From the NCBI RefSeq assembly GCF_019464495.1, contig NZ_CP080492.1, positions 744,001 to 808,000 of the forward strand: 64,000 nucleotides of DNA. Reading direction: 5' to 3'. The notes under the pieces are model-generated. The model worked only from the letters and a program-made list of their open reading frames with translations. It searched no databases and was not told the DNA's origin. Below are positions 41,431 through 50,852 of this stretch, one piece after another. How positions within the stretch are numbered: position 1 is the stretch's first letter; the number at the start of each line of letters is the position of its first letter. Source of the DNA: Leucobacter luti. GTDB taxonomy: Bacteria; Actinomycetota; Actinomycetes; Actinomycetales; Microbacteriaceae. The translations under genes were made by a program, and so were the position numbers.

Positions 41431-41458
41431 ACGCTATCAGGTGAGCGGCCGATACACT
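41431..41458. promoter_or_regulatory. Divergent leaderless promoters for MFS and DUF3097 genes
   Basis: Minus strand: TAGCGT (41431-41436), 6 nt to GTG 41424. Plus strand: TACACT (41453-41458), 6 nt to GTG 41465. The two -10 boxes are only 16 bp apart, so the promoters overlap and may compete. Confidence 0.5.
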
Positions 41459-41464
41459 CGAGTC

Positions 41465-42304
41465 GTGTTCGATGCTCGGTATGACGACGATCCGCTGGCA
41501 AAAATGAAGCCGCGGCGAGGCCCGGTTCAGCGGCGCGAGGTCCCGCTTGCCCGCGATCTCGTCGTGGAGCACAGCGAGACCGAATGGTGCGGCGCCGTCG
41601 TGGGCGCCCGCGAAGGACTCGTTCAGCTCGAGGATTTCCGTGGCAAGGTGCGTGCGTTCCCGCTCAGCGATGGCTTCCTCATTGACGGCGAACCCGTCCG
41701 CCTCGTGATGCCGCAGCGCAAGCCAAGCGGTCGTCAACGCACTGCTTCCGGATCGTTTGCGGCCGCCCCCCAGCGCGCCAGGGTCGCCATGCCCAGCCGC
41801 ATCTTCGTTGAGGGCAAACATGACGCCGAGCTCGTCGAGCAGGTCTGGGGCGATGATCTGCGGGTTGAAGGCGTGGTCGTCGAGATGCTCCAGGGCGCAG
41901 ACAATCTTGCCGACGTACTCACCGACTTCAGGCCTGGCACGGGGCGTCGCGCCGGCGTACTGCTCGACCATCTGGTGCCACGCAGCAAAGAATCACGGAT
42001 CGCGGATGCCATTGCACGCGGACCGCACGGAGCACACGTTCTCATCGTCGGCCACCCATTCGTCGATATCTGGCAGGCCGTCAAGCCGGGCCGTGTTGGC
42101 CTTGAGGCCTGGCCAACGATTCCGCGCAGCATCGAGTGGAAGAAAGGCATCTGCCTGGCCCTCGGGTGGCCGGGCGACGAGCCTGCCGACATCGCCGATG
42201 CGTGGTCTCGGATCCGCGGCCGCGTGCGCAATTTTCGCGACCTTGAGCCTGAGCTCGTCGGCCGTGTCGAGCACCTGATTGACTTCGTCACCGTCGACGC
42301 ATAG
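41465..42304 (+). CDS. DUF3097 family protein
   Basis: A 279-residue actinobacteria-specific DUF3097 protein of unknown function. It begins MFDARYDDDPLAKMKPRRG and contains FVEGKHDAELVEQVWGDDLRVEGVVVE (about 118-145), a segment with TOPRIM/nuclease-like acidic spacing, then LLDHLVPRSKESRIAD and WPTIPRSIEWKKGIC. An acidic, metal-binding nucleic-acid role is a guess. GTG 41465 lies 6 nt after TACACT. The upstream extended frame is in the MFS gene's antisense. The ureohydrolase-like gene follows 68 nt later. Confidence 0.8.
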   Translation: MFDARYDDDPLAKMKPRRGPVQRREVPLARDLVVEHSETEWCGAVVGAREGLVQLEDFRGKVRAFPLSDGFLIDGEPVRLVMPQRKPSGRQRTASGSFAAAPQRARVAMPSRIFVEGKHDAELVEQVWGDDLRVEGVVVEMLQGADNLADVLTDFRPGTGRRAGVLLDHLVPRSKESRIADAIARGPHGAHVLIVGHPFVDIWQAVKPGRVGLEAWPTIPRSIEWKKGICLALGWPGDEPADIADAWSRIRGRVRNFRDLEPELVGRVEHLIDFVTVDA

Positions 42305-42371
42305 ATACGGCGTGTTCTCACCCATACGGGACTACGATGAGCCTCGGGAACAGGAGTTCAGGGAGGCCACC

Positions 42372-43232
42372 GTGTCGAAACCCATTTTTCTGGTGATGCC
42401 CCAGTGGCAGGGCTCGCCATCGTCACGCGCCATGCGCCTGGCAGAGGGTGCCGCACTGCTGCGCGAGGATCTGCCGTCATCAGCCCGCGTCGATGTCGAA
42501 GTACCGCTCGAGGCTGGTGATGCCCTCGGCACTCCGATTGCACGGTTGAGCAGCCTGGTTCAAGCGCGAGACGCAGCGCGTCTCGCACTCACCGGGAACG
42601 CTGCGCGTGGTCAGCGCACGCCGATCATCGTGGGTGGCGATTGTGCGACCTCGCTCCCCGGCCTCGAGCATGCGGCTGCGGGTGATGGCACACTCGCGGT
42701 GCTCTGGTTCGACGCACACCCCGATCTGCAGCATCCCAGCACCTCCCCGTCGGGTGCGGCCTCCGGGATGACGCTCCGGCATGCCCTCGGCGACGGATCC
42801 CCTGACCTCGTCTCACAGCACCCGCTCGACCCGGGGCGCATCGTCCTGGCCGGTACCCGCGAGATCGATCCAGACGAACACGCGGAGGCGACCGAGCGCT
42901 CAATTCGCACGGCGGCGCTGCACGACGATCCAGCAGTCTTCGCATCCCACCTGATCACACTGCTCGGAGATGCGGATCGGCTCTACATCCACATCGATCT
43001 TGATGTGCTCGATCCTGCGGAATTCACCTCGGTACATACGTCCGTGCCCTTCGGTCTGCCCGTCGGGCATCTCACCACGGCGCTCAGAGCCGCTGTCGAA
43101 GCGTTCCCACTCGCGGGTGCTTCGATCTGCGAGTTCGCCCCGCACGACGACGAGATGGCGGCAGACGACCTCCCGACAGTTCTCAGGATCCTCGCCGCGC
43201 TCACCTCAGCGTCCCCCCGGACAACCGCATGA
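42372..43232 (+). CDS. Arginase/agmatinase-family ureohydrolase
   Basis: A 286-residue ureohydrolase-fold protein. Metal-site motifs: GGDCATSLPG (GGDH in most arginases, so the first His ligand is Cys), FDAHPDLQHP (DAHxD) and HIDLDVLDPAEF (DxDxxDP). Metal Asp residues are present, but the first His is replaced by Cys, as in some formiminoglutamase-like relatives, so the substrate may not be arginine. GTG 42372 has GGGAGG 5 nt upstream. It overlaps the next gene by 4 nt (ATGA) and heads a three-gene operon. Confidence 0.8.
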   Translation: MSKPIFLVMPQWQGSPSSRAMRLAEGAALLREDLPSSARVDVEVPLEAGDALGTPIARLSSLVQARDAARLALTGNAARGQRTPIIVGGDCATSLPGLEHAAAGDGTLAVLWFDAHPDLQHPSTSPSGAASGMTLRHALGDGSPDLVSQHPLDPGRIVLAGTREIDPDEHAEATERSIRTAALHDDPAVFASHLITLLGDADRLYIHIDLDVLDPAEFTSVHTSVPFGLPVGHLTTALRAAVEAFPLAGASICEFAPHDDEMAADDLPTVLRILAALTSASPRTTA

Positions 43233-43660
43233 GCGCTGGGCCCCGAGCCCTGCCGCTGGCGCGGCTCGGCTACTGGTACGCCACCGGTGTCGGGTTCCTC
43301 TGGGGACTCATTTGGAGCACCGGGCCCATTGAGCGTCACGACGGCCTATGGGTGTTCCGAGGCATGCCCAAGTGGACCTTCGGACGGGGCGGCAGCTGCG
43401 TCGGCTCTTGCTACCTCACTGATCAGAACGCCGGCCCTGCGGTGCTCCGGCACGAGTGCGTGCACCGCGAGCAGTGGCGCCGGTACGGGCTCGCAATGCC
43501 GCTGCTGTACGCGCTCGCAGGGAGGGATCCCCTGCGCAACCGTTTTGAGGTCGAGGCGGGACTGCGTGATGGCGGCTACCTCCGCGGTCCGGTGCCGCGC
43601 ACCGCAGCGGCGCACACCGATCGCCCGCCACATCAGGCTCCCCCTACACTGGGCGCATGA
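43229..43660 (+). CDS. Small HExxH-containing protein of unknown function
   Basis: A 143-residue protein with HECVHREQWRRYG (about 74-86), which matches the zinc-peptidase motif HExxH. One or two hydrophobic stretches precede it (YATGVGFLWGLIW, about 17-29) and follow it (AMPLLYALAG). Two Cys residues flank it (GSCVGSC). A C-terminal segment is Pro/His-rich. A small membrane-tethered metalloprotease is possible but unproven. It is translationally coupled to both neighbours by ATGA overlaps (43229-43232 and 43657-43660). Confidence 0.65.
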   Translation: MSAGPRALPLARLGYWYATGVGFLWGLIWSTGPIERHDGLWVFRGMPKWTFGRGGSCVGSCYLTDQNAGPAVLRHECVHREQWRRYGLAMPLLYALAGRDPLRNRFEVEAGLRDGGYLRGPVPRTAAAHTDRPPHQAPPTLGA

Positions 43661-44547
43661 GTAGCGACCCAGAGTTCAGATTCCTCGCGAGCGATGCCGC
43701 CCGGGTCGCTCGCAGCGCTCCCGTGCCGGAGGTGACGCGAGTCTCAGTGCCGGTCGGCGACGGCCGCACGATGAGCGGACTCTCCTTCACCCCCAGCGAG
43801 CCGCCCCGCATGGTGGTCCTCCACGGAGCTGGCCTCAACGCGCACAGCTTCGACCCCCTGCTACTCGCCCTCGATGTGCCTGCGCTCTCCCTCGATCTGC
43901 CCGGTCACGGACGCAGCGATTGGCGCGCGGACGCCGACTATCGGCCCGATCACCTCGCTGATGATGTGGTGACCGCCCTTGAGACGCTCGCGTCCGAGCC
44001 GGTCCTGTTGCTGGGCCACTCTCTGGGCGGCCTCACCGCGGCGCTCGTCGCTGCGGCGAAGCCAGAGCTGGTGCGCGCCCTCGTGATCATCGATATCACG
44101 CCTGGGGTTTCGCCACAGGGTGACACCGGCGCGATCGCAGAGTTCATCTCAGGCAAGCGGGACTTCGCAACGATCGACGAGATCGTGGAGCGCGCCCTGG
44201 AGTTCGGGATCGGCTCGAACCGCGATGCTCTCACCCGAGGCGTCTCGCTCAACACGCGTCGCCGCCCTGACGGACGCTGGGAGTGGACCCATCATTTCGC
44301 GCACCTGAACGGGCTGTCGCCGAGCGACGATCCGCATCCCTACGCGCAGCTCTGGGCCTCGCTCCAGACACTCGAAGTCCCGCTGAAACTGATCCGCGCA
44401 AGCGACGGGATCGTGAGCGATGAGCTGGCATCCGAGTGGGCCGAGCAACTGCCCTCCAGCACGATCAGCGTCGTGGCTGGTCCGCACAACTTACATGAGG
44501 CTGCGCCGGTCGCCCTCGCCGAGGCGATCCGACCGCTGCGTCCATAA
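43657..44547 (+). CDS. Alpha/beta hydrolase
   Basis: A 296-residue alpha/beta-hydrolase-fold protein. It has VVLHGAGLNAHSF (oxyanion), LDLPGHGRSDW, nucleophile elbow GHSLGG (about 114-119), the acid probably in RASDGIVSDE, and the His in VAGPHNLHE near the C-terminus. The substrate is unknown; haloalkane dehalogenase/epoxide hydrolase or esterase types are possible. Its start overlaps the HExxH gene stop (ATGA), so it is in the same operon as the ureohydrolase-like gene. Confidence 0.82.
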   Translation: MSSDPEFRFLASDAARVARSAPVPEVTRVSVPVGDGRTMSGLSFTPSEPPRMVVLHGAGLNAHSFDPLLLALDVPALSLDLPGHGRSDWRADADYRPDHLADDVVTALETLASEPVLLLGHSLGGLTAALVAAAKPELVRALVIIDITPGVSPQGDTGAIAEFISGKRDFATIDEIVERALEFGIGSNRDALTRGVSLNTRRRPDGRWEWTHHFAHLNGLSPSDDPHPYAQLWASLQTLEVPLKLIRASDGIVSDELASEWAEQLPSSTISVVAGPHNLHEAAPVALAEAIRPLRP

Positions 44548-44694
44548 CAACCCTGCAACAAGCCTCCGCTCAGTTGGATTGCGAGTGCCGCTGCCGCGTA
44601 GTCTCGGCTATCGATGCTCGCGCACGGTCGCGCGTGGATTCGCGATATCCACTGCCCGCACTCCTGCGCGCTCGACCTGAGGAGCCTCCCACTC
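44548..44694 (+). promoter_or_regulatory. Upstream region of the peptide-binding lipoprotein gene
   Basis: No gene is seen. A TAGTCT box (about 44598-44603) could be a -10 element. GAGGAG (44679-44684) lies about 11 nt before GTG 44695. No terminator is obvious after the hydrolase. Confidence 0.3.
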
Positions 44695-46260
44695 GTGACC
44701 GATCCTTCCGCCGCGGCACCAGCCCGGCGTTCCGTATCCCCATCGCGTCATCGGGGACGGATCCGGAAGACGCTGCTCATCGCGTTGGCCGCGAGTGTGG
44801 CGGTCGTCGCGTGCGGTGCCGCATTGACCTCGCTTGCCCGGCCAGCAGGTCCCCCTGCAGCCGGGACCGGCAGCGCGGGCGGCACGGCAACAATCGGGGT
44901 GATTCTCGAACCCACAAGTTTGGACATCACGTCGAATCAGGGCATTGCCACCAGTCAGATCCTCATCGACAACGTGTACCAGGGCTTGGTTGGCATCAAA
45001 CCTGGCACCGTCGCAGAGCTGGTTCCCGTGCTCGCAACCGAACTCCCGGAAATGAGCCCTGACGGACGGACGGCCACCTTCACGCTCCGCACGGGCGTCC
45101 GATTCCACTCTGGCGCGCGGCTCACCTCCCACGACGTCGTGGTGTCACTGCGCGAGACGATGCGCCCAGAAACTGTGGGATTCGCTTCAGAGATCATCGA
45201 AGTGGACGATTCGACGATTCGAATCGAGCTGGCGGAGCCGAACTCCGGGCTGCTGTGGCAGCTGGCCAACGCACCTGGCCAGATCCGCAAAGCCGGTGCC
45301 GAGAACGACCTCACGGTCTCCGCAATCGGCACCGGCCCATACACACTCGATACCTGGGAGCGTGGGAAGCGGCTCACCCTGGTACGCAATGCGGCGTACT
45401 GGGGAGAACCGGCCACACTCGACTCAGCCGTGTTCCAATTCGTGCCGCGCGGCCGCGCTGCCGTGACGGCGCTGCGCTCGGGCGAACTCGACGTGCACAC
45501 GGCGCTGCTGCCCTCGTTGAGTCCTGAGTTCGAGAACGACCCCGAATTCACCTCAGTCGCGGCGACCAGCACTGACGTGTTCACACTGGCCTTCAACTCG
45601 CAGAAAGCGCCGTTCAACGATGTGCGCGTCCGCACGGCTCTGAGTCGTGCCATCGACGAAGACGCCCTGATCGCGGCCCAGAACAACAGCGGCACCCCGC
45701 TCGGAGGGCCGATCACCAAGCTCGATCCTGGCTACGCAGACCTCACGCAGACGAACGCGTACGATCCCGCCTCCGCTCGCGAGCTCCTGCGCGAGGCCGG
45801 GCAAGAGAACCTCAGCTTGACCATCACCATGCCTGATCACTACGACCCCGCACCGATTGATCATGTGAAGCGCCAATTTGCAGCGGTCGGGGTTGCTGTC
45901 ACTGTCAAAGAGGTGCCGTTCGCCACCTGGCTCGAACAGGTCGCAACGAACCACGACTATCAGGTCAGCTACGTGGATCACGCAGAAGCGCGCAACTTTG
46001 GGATCTACGCGAACCCAGACTCCTACTTCGGGTACGACAACGCGACGGTGCAGGGGCTCTACGCAAGCGCCGTCGCCACCACGGATCCGACAGCTGCCGA
46101 TCACTTACTCCGGGCCGCAGCGGCTCAGGTAGCAACGGACGCCCCTGCCAAGTGGCTGTTCAACTACACGCCGACAAACGTTGTCAGCGCCAATGTCACC
46201 GGCTTCCCCACGGTCAACACGAACTCCCGCATCAACCTCGCGGGCGTCAGAGTCAAGTAA
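44695..46260 (+). CDS. Solute-binding lipoprotein (SBP_bac_5, peptide/nickel type), orphan
   Basis: A 521-residue extracytoplasmic binding protein of the DppA/OppA/NikA superfamily. A basic N-terminus (RSVSPSRHRGRIRKTL) leads to a hydrophobic signal segment with lipobox-like VVAC. Family motifs include GVILEPTSLDI, NVYQGLVG, TFTLRTGVRFHSGARLTSHDVV and IGTGPYTL. It is not followed by permease or ATPase genes in the window, so it is an orphan, perhaps working with a distant transporter. GTG 44695 is preferred over the longer frame at 44614 because it places the signal peptide at the N-terminus. Confidence 0.85.
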   Translation: MTDPSAAAPARRSVSPSRHRGRIRKTLLIALAASVAVVACGAALTSLARPAGPPAAGTGSAGGTATIGVILEPTSLDITSNQGIATSQILIDNVYQGLVGIKPGTVAELVPVLATELPEMSPDGRTATFTLRTGVRFHSGARLTSHDVVVSLRETMRPETVGFASEIIEVDDSTIRIELAEPNSGLLWQLANAPGQIRKAGAENDLTVSAIGTGPYTLDTWERGKRLTLVRNAAYWGEPATLDSAVFQFVPRGRAAVTALRSGELDVHTALLPSLSPEFENDPEFTSVAATSTDVFTLAFNSQKAPFNDVRVRTALSRAIDEDALIAAQNNSGTPLGGPITKLDPGYADLTQTNAYDPASARELLREAGQENLSLTITMPDHYDPAPIDHVKRQFAAVGVAVTVKEVPFATWLEQVATNHDYQVSYVDHAEARNFGIYANPDSYFGYDNATVQGLYASAVATTDPTAADHLLRAAAAQVATDAPAKWLFNYTPTNVVSANVTGFPTVNTNSRINLAGVRVK

Positions 46261-46341
46261 CGCACTTCCACGAAGCCGCGCGCTCGCTCAGGGCACGCAC
46301 CGCGCGCGGCCAGAGCACGCACCGCGCGCCGCGAAACGTCG
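46261..46341. repeat. 15-bp direct repeat in a short gap
   Basis: GCACGCACCGCGCGC occurs at 46293-46307 and again at 46315-46329, 22 bp apart, between the lipoprotein stop and the end of the anti-sigma gene. No gene is seen. Confidence 0.6.
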
Positions 46342-46581
46342 CTACGCGCGCAGACTCTTCAGGATCGCGTCGCGCAGATCCACGGGGGCACTGTCCTCCC
46401 GCTCATCTTCGCAGGCTCGACGTACCACCTCCGTGAGGCGCATACACACGCTCTCCTCGTTTTGACACCCGGGGCACGTCTGAATGTGTTCCCGGATCGG
46501 CGCGGACTCCTCCGCACACAGCTCACCACGCAACAGCTCGTAGAGGTTCGCTTTTGCTTTCTCGCAACCGCAGTCGCTCAT
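46342..46581 (-). CDS. rsrA: Redox-sensing zinc anti-sigma factor (RsrA/RshA type)
   Basis: A 79-residue ZAS-family anti-sigma factor that holds SigR/SigH inactive in reduced conditions and releases it on disulfide stress. The zinc/redox site is complete: Cys6 (or Cys4), His32, Cys36 and Cys39, the HxxxCxxC motif in [10 protein letters not shown]. The family sequence [13 protein letters not shown] is present. Its ATG overlaps the sigma-factor stop (ATGA, 46578-46581). In family studies, oxidation forms a disulfide, zinc is lost and the sigma factor is released. Confidence 0.92.
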   Translation of the reverse strand: MSDCGCEKAKANLYELLRGELCAEESAPIREHIQTCPGCQNEESVCMRLTEVVRRACEDEREDSAPVDLRDAILKSLRA

Positions 46582-47204
46582 TCCGCGTCTCCCTTCGCCG
46601 CTGTGGCAGCCTGTGTCTTTTCTTTCGTATTGAGTCCAACGCCCTGCTCTCTGGCGTATTCCCCGAGAGATTTCCGCAGCCGCGCTCGGCCACGGTGCAA
46701 GCGACTCATCACTGTCCCGATCGGGACCTCGGCAATATCAGCAATTTCCTGGTAGCTGAAGCCCTCAACGTCTGCGAGATACACGGCCATGCGAAAGTCC
46801 TCTGGCAGCGCGTTCAGCGCATCCGTCACCACGGTGTCCGGCGTACGGTCAATCGCTTCAGCCTCGGCGGAGCGCGACGACATGGCGGTCGTTGATTCCG
46901 CGCCACCCAGCTGCCAGTCTTCAAGCTCTTCCACCACGCCGAGGTAGGGCTCGCGCTGCTTCTTGCGGTACGTGTTGATGTACGCGTTCGTCATAATTCG
47001 ATAGAGCCACGCCTTGAGGTTGGTGCCCTCCTCGAACGAGCGGAACGCAGCAAACGCCTTCGCGAATGTCTCCTGGACGAGATCCTGCGCGTCCTGCGGA
47101 TTGCGCGTCATTTTCATTGCGGCCCCGTACATCTGGTCCAGCAACGGGAGCGCCTCGTCGGTGAAGCGGCGTTCAAGCTTCGCCTGATCTGCGGTATCAG
47201 TCAC
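46578..47204 (-). CDS. sigR: ECF sigma factor of the SigR/SigH type (disulfide stress)
   Basis: A 208-residue ECF sigma factor. Region 2 ([57 protein letters not shown]) and region 4 ([48 protein letters not shown]) are typical of SigR. It controls thioredoxin, mycothiol and protein-quality genes in relatives. GTG 47204 is 7 nt after TAGTAT (47212-47217), a leaderless start. It is divergent from aroA. A GGGAAC on the minus strand (47256-47261) resembles the SigR -35 element, but I found no matching -10 at the proper spacing. Confidence 0.92.
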   Translation of the reverse strand: MTDTADQAKLERRFTDEALPLLDQMYGAAMKMTRNPQDAQDLVQETFAKAFAAFRSFEEGTNLKAWLYRIMTNAYINTYRKKQREPYLGVVEELEDWQLGGAESTTAMSSRSAEAEAIDRTPDTVVTDALNALPEDFRMAVYLADVEGFSYQEIADIAEVPIGTVMSRLHRGRARLRKSLGEYAREQGVGLNTKEKTQAATAAKGDAE

Positions 47205-47211
47205 GCTCTCG

Positions 47212-47217
47212 ATACTA
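47212..47217 (-). promoter_or_regulatory. -10 box, leaderless start of sigR
   Basis: TAGTAT on the minus strand, 7 nt before GTG 47204. Confidence 0.5.
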
Positions 47218-47296
47218 CTGGGAGGCACCCTGGCAGCCGCTGAGGCCCCGCGCGCGTTCCCAGATGCGGCCGAGCAGCCGGGTAGACTCGGTGGGG

Positions 47297-48799
47297 ATGC
47301 TAGTAGGAAAAATGAACTCCGGCAAAGACGGCGACGAGGCACGCTCCGGCGAGAGCACTCCCGAAGAGGAAGCGCACTGGCCGGCTCCCACCGCCGCCGC
47401 GCCCATCGACGCTCGCGTCGCGCTGCCCGGCTCCAAGTCGCTCACGGGGCGCGAGCTCATCCTCGCCGCCCTCGCTGACGGGCCAGGCACGTTGCACGCG
47501 CCGTTGCACTCGCGTGACTCCGCGCTCATGGTTGACGCCCTACGCGACCTGGGAACAGGCATCACCGAGGTTTCGACCGATCACGTCTTCGGAGCAGATC
47601 TCCGCATCGAGCCCGCAGCGGAACTCACTGGTTCTACGAGCATCGGATGCGGGCTCGCCGGCACGGTCATGCGCTTCGTACCGCCCGTCGCAGCGCTCGC
47701 GCTCGGCCCGGTGGCGTTCGACGGGGACCTCTACGCGCGAAAGCGGCCGATGCGCCCGCTCCTCGATGCGCTACGCTCGCTGGGCGCCGATATCGCTGAC
47801 GAGGGTCGCGGAGCACTCCCGTTCACCGTGCACGGCACCGGGTCGCTGCGCGGAGGCCGCGTCGAGCTCGATGCGTCACTGTCGAGCCAGTTCGTCTCGG
47901 CGCTGCTGCTGGCAGCCCCCAGATTCGACGAGGGAGTGCACATCGTGCACACGGGCTCCCGCCTCCCGAGTGTGCCCCACATCGAGATGACCCTGGCGGC
48001 GCTTCGTGCCCGCGGGGTTACCGCAGACTCCCCCGCTCCTGGCGAGTGGCGGGTCGCACCGGGGCCAATCCGTGCCCTCGATGCAGTGATCGAGCCAGAC
48101 CTTTCGAACGCCGCACCGTTTCTTGCCGCTGCGCTCGGTGCCGGCGGGAGCGTGACCGTGCCGGGCTGGCCCGCCGAGACCACTCAGGTAGGCGACCAAT
48201 TGCGCACGCTGCTCCCCGAGTTCGGTGCGCGGATCGTCACCCACGCCGACGGCTCGGTGACTGCGACGGGCGACGGCCCGATTCGCGGTGTCTCGCTACA
48301 CATCCCCGAGGCAGGCGAACTCGCACCCACACTGATTGGGCTCGCAGCGCTGGCAGGACACGGATCAGACGGCAGCGACGGTGTGGTCAGCGAGATCACT
48401 GGGATCGGCCACATCAGGCACCACGAGACGGATCGAATCGCTGCTCTCGTCGCCGAAATTCGTGGGCTCGGCGGCGACGCTGAAGAACTCCCGGACGGAA
48501 TCCGGATCAATCCTGCGCCGCTGCACGGCGGCGTCTGGCACAGCTACGCGGACCACCGTATGGCCACCACCGGAGCACTCATCGGCCTGGTGATCCCCGG
48601 TGTTGACGTCGAAGACATCGCGAGCACCGGCAAAACGCTGCCCCAATTCCCTGAATTGTGGCGTCGCATGCTCGGTCTGCAGTCTGAGCGCACAGCGGCC
48701 CCAGCGTTTGGCGGTTTCATCGAAAGCAGTGGATCCGAGCCGAGCGATCCGCTCGCGTTCGTCCTTCCGCCCAGCAGCGACACGCGGTTCTGGGCATGA
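47297..48799 (+). CDS. aroA: 3-phosphoshikimate 1-carboxyvinyltransferase (EPSP synthase)
   Basis: A 500-residue EPSP synthase, the shikimate-pathway enzyme that joins PEP to shikimate-3-phosphate. Motifs: [18 protein letters not shown] (substrate Lys/Ser), [17 protein letters not shown] (the actinobacterial form of GNAGT), [45 protein letters not shown] and SYADHRMA. The N-terminus carries about 35 extra residues. ATG 47297 is chosen; ATG 47312 is also possible, with TAGGAAA just in front. TAGACT (47283-47288) is a possible -10 box. It overlaps rsgA (ATGA). Confidence 0.93.
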   Translation: MLVGKMNSGKDGDEARSGESTPEEEAHWPAPTAAAPIDARVALPGSKSLTGRELILAALADGPGTLHAPLHSRDSALMVDALRDLGTGITEVSTDHVFGADLRIEPAAELTGSTSIGCGLAGTVMRFVPPVAALALGPVAFDGDLYARKRPMRPLLDALRSLGADIADEGRGALPFTVHGTGSLRGGRVELDASLSSQFVSALLLAAPRFDEGVHIVHTGSRLPSVPHIEMTLAALRARGVTADSPAPGEWRVAPGPIRALDAVIEPDLSNAAPFLAAALGAGGSVTVPGWPAETTQVGDQLRTLLPEFGARIVTHADGSVTATGDGPIRGVSLHIPEAGELAPTLIGLAALAGHGSDGSDGVVSEITGIGHIRHHETDRIAALVAEIRGLGGDAEELPDGIRINPAPLHGGVWHSYADHRMATTGALIGLVIPGVDVEDIASTGKTLPQFPELWRRMLGLQSERTAAPAFGGFIESSGSEPSDPLAFVLPPSSDTRFWA

Positions 48800-49857
48800 G
48801 CTGGCTCACTCCCGACGACGAAGACGAAGATGTTCCCTACGGGGAATATGCCGATCACCGAGTGCGTGAACGCCCCAACCCGAAGGCGAACCGGCCACGC
48901 ACGAAGCGCCGCCCCGATCACGACGATGCCGTCATCGGCATGGTCACCGGCGTAGATCGTGGCCGGTACGCAGTGCTCGTCCCGGAAGGCGCAGATCCTC
49001 TCGATCACGACGAACGCGAGGTGACAGCCGCCAGAGCGCGCGAGCTCCGCCGCACGTCGATCGTGATTGGCGATCGGGCGCAGCTTGTGGGCGACACCAG
49101 CGGTGAGGACGGCTCGCTGTCCCGCATCGTTGGTATCGAGGAGCGACGGACCATGCTGCGTCGCAGTGCCGATGACAGCGACCTCGTCGAACGCATCATG
49201 GTGGCGAACGTCGATCAGATGTTCATCGTCATCGCAGCAGCAAACCCCGAACCTCGGGTTCGCCTCGTTGACCGCTACCTGGTGGCGGCCTACGACGCCG
49301 GGATCCAACCCATCATCTGCATCACGAAAGTCGATCTGGCCGATCCCGAGCCGTTCCTTGCGCACTTCGCCGCGCTCGAAGTGCCCGTGTTCCGATCGGC
49401 TCAGGGCGATGAGCCACTGGAGCAGATTCGTGAAGCATTGGCTGGCAAAACGAGCGTCTTCGTTGGCCACTCTGGAGTCGGCAAGTCGACGCTGATTAAC
49501 GCCCTCGTCCCGGAGGCGATGCGCGCCACCGGACACGTGAACGAGGTCACCGGACGTGGGCGGCACACGTCCTCATCATCTGTCGCTCTGCGTGTGCAGA
49601 CGACGGGGTGCGCAGGTGGGGAGTCCGGCTGGGTGGTTGATACGCCTGGTGTGCGCTCATTTGGGCTCGGTCACGTCACGAGCGAAGGAATTCTGCGCGG
49701 GTTCACAGATCTAGCGGAACTCATCGACCGCTGTCCCCGCGGCTGCACACACCAGGACGACGCGCCTGATTGCGAGCTCGACGCCGCGATCGCGGATGGC
49801 AGGTTGGACGACATGGGTGCGCTGCGCGTCGAGTCATTGCGACGGCTCCTGAAGTAG
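48796..49857 (+). CDS. rsgA: Ribosome small-subunit-dependent GTPase A
   Basis: A 353-residue circularly permuted GTPase that helps mature the 30S subunit. OB-fold region about 50-120; TKVDL (G4) comes before GHSGVGKSTLINAL (G1, about 223-236) and DTPGVRSFGL (G3). The C-terminal zinc knuckle is CPRGCTHQDDAPDC. The N-terminal 45 residues are charged and disordered. ATG 48796 overlaps the aroA stop. The aroA-rsgA order next to sigR-rsrA is common in actinobacteria. Confidence 0.95.
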   Translation: MSWLTPDDEDEDVPYGEYADHRVRERPNPKANRPRTKRRPDHDDAVIGMVTGVDRGRYAVLVPEGADPLDHDEREVTAARARELRRTSIVIGDRAQLVGDTSGEDGSLSRIVGIEERRTMLRRSADDSDLVERIMVANVDQMFIVIAAANPEPRVRLVDRYLVAAYDAGIQPIICITKVDLADPEPFLAHFAALEVPVFRSAQGDEPLEQIREALAGKTSVFVGHSGVGKSTLINALVPEAMRATGHVNEVTGRGRHTSSSSVALRVQTTGCAGGESGWVVDTPGVRSFGLGHVTSEGILRGFTDLAELIDRCPRGCTHQDDAPDCELDAAIADGRLDDMGALRVESLRRLLK

Positions 49858-49913
49858 CAGCTGGCCGGGGCGCTCCCGCAGCGCCCGGCTCGCAACGGCC
49901 CACGACGGGTCGC

Positions 49914-49919
49914 TAGGCT
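49914..49919 (+). promoter_or_regulatory. -10 box, leaderless start of bcp
   Basis: TAGGCT, exactly 6 nt before ATG 49926. No Shine-Dalgarno is visible. Confidence 0.55.
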
Positions 49920-49925
49920 GGGTTC

Positions 49926-50408
49926 ATGACTGAACGCGTGATTCTCGAGCCCGGACAGCCCGCCCCCGACTTCGCACTCCTCGATCAAGACGGAGTCACC
50001 CGCACACTCTCAGAGTTCCGCGGCGAACAGGTGATTCTGTTTGTGTATCCCCAGGCGATGACCCCCGCGTGCACGAAAGAGGCGTGTGAGTTCCAGGAGT
50101 CCACCACCCCGCTCGCGGCCGCCGGCTACCGCGTGCTCGGACTCTCCCGCGATTCGGTCGAGCGCCTGCGACGTTTCGCAGACCGTGACCAGCTGGACTA
50201 TCCGCTTCTGAGCGACCCTGACACCGCGGTGCACGTGGCGTACGGCGCATACGGGGAGAAAAACAGTTACGGCCGCATCGTCGAGGGCGTGATCCGCTCC
50301 ACATTCATCATTGATGCCGAAGGCCGGATCAGCCACGCGCTCTACAACGTCAAGGCCACCGGACACGTCGCCCGGGTGCTGAAGCTGGTCGGGGTGAGCG
50401 CAGGCTAA
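49926..50408 (+). CDS. bcp: Thiol peroxidase, Bcp/PrxQ family
   Basis: A 160-residue atypical 2-Cys peroxiredoxin that reduces H2O2 and organic peroxides. The peroxidatic Cys49 and resolving Cys54 are in MTPACTKEACEF (CxxxxC, alpha-helix type). LFVYPQAMTP replaces the common LYFYPKAMTP. RSTFIIDAEGRI is the conserved C-terminal strand. The gene is monocistronic and leaderless. Its position near sigR-rsrA suggests, but does not prove, oxidative-stress control. Confidence 0.93.
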   Translation: MTERVILEPGQPAPDFALLDQDGVTRTLSEFRGEQVILFVYPQAMTPACTKEACEFQESTTPLAAAGYRVLGLSRDSVERLRRFADRDQLDYPLLSDPDTAVHVAYGAYGEKNSYGRIVEGVIRSTFIIDAEGRISHALYNVKATGHVARVLKLVGVSAG

Positions 50409-50438
50409 GCCCGCGCTGCTGCCCAAGGAACTGCTGCC

Positions 50439-50852
50439 CTAGGACTCGAGCGCCTCTGGCGCGTCTGGGCGCGCCAGAATGGCAGCAACGAACCCGGCGA
50501 AGGCAAGCACCAGCAGTTCAAGCCCGAGCGCGGTTTCCGGGCCGATGAGCCCCTGCAGAATTCCCGTTGCGGCGGCGAAAAGCAGCACGTGGATCGTGAT
50601 CGATGAACCGCGTACCCACCCCCGCCGTCCCTTCCAGGCACCCCAGGCGGTGAGCGCGATCCAGCCCCAGAAGAGCACAGTGGCGAGCAGAAGCACAATC
50701 AGATCCCCGATCGGGTCGCCCTCCGCTCCCAGGATGCCCTGCAGCACGTTCCAGACGAGCCAGGCTCCGCCCACTGTTTCGAGCAGGAGGACGATCCGCA
50801 GTGCGATCCAGCCCGTACGTGTACGAACATGAGCGGCGGGTGTCGCGGTCAT
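50439..50852 (-). CDS. Small integral membrane protein of unknown function
   Basis: A 137-residue protein with four hydrophobic segments, at about 16-39, 48-69, 82-101 and 106-126, and an N-in orientation (basic loop WGAWKGRRGWVRG). No family is recognised. It starts at ATG 50852 and shares an AT-rich, about 194-bp divergent promoter region with whiB. It converges on bcp, with a 30-nt gap. Confidence 0.75.
   Translation of the reverse strand: MTATPAAHVRTRTGWIALRIVLLLETVGGAWLVWNVLQGILGAEGDPIGDLIVLLLATVLFWGWIALTAWGAWKGRRGWVRGSSITIHVLLFAAATGILQGLIGPETALGLELLVLAFAGFVAAILARPDAPEALES

Noticed and set aside
47256..47261. GGGAAC on the minus strand upstream of sigR as an autoregulatory SigR promoter
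   Set aside because: No GTT-type -10 lies at the required 18-19-nt distance. The TAGTAT box 7 nt before GTG 47204 is a better start signal.
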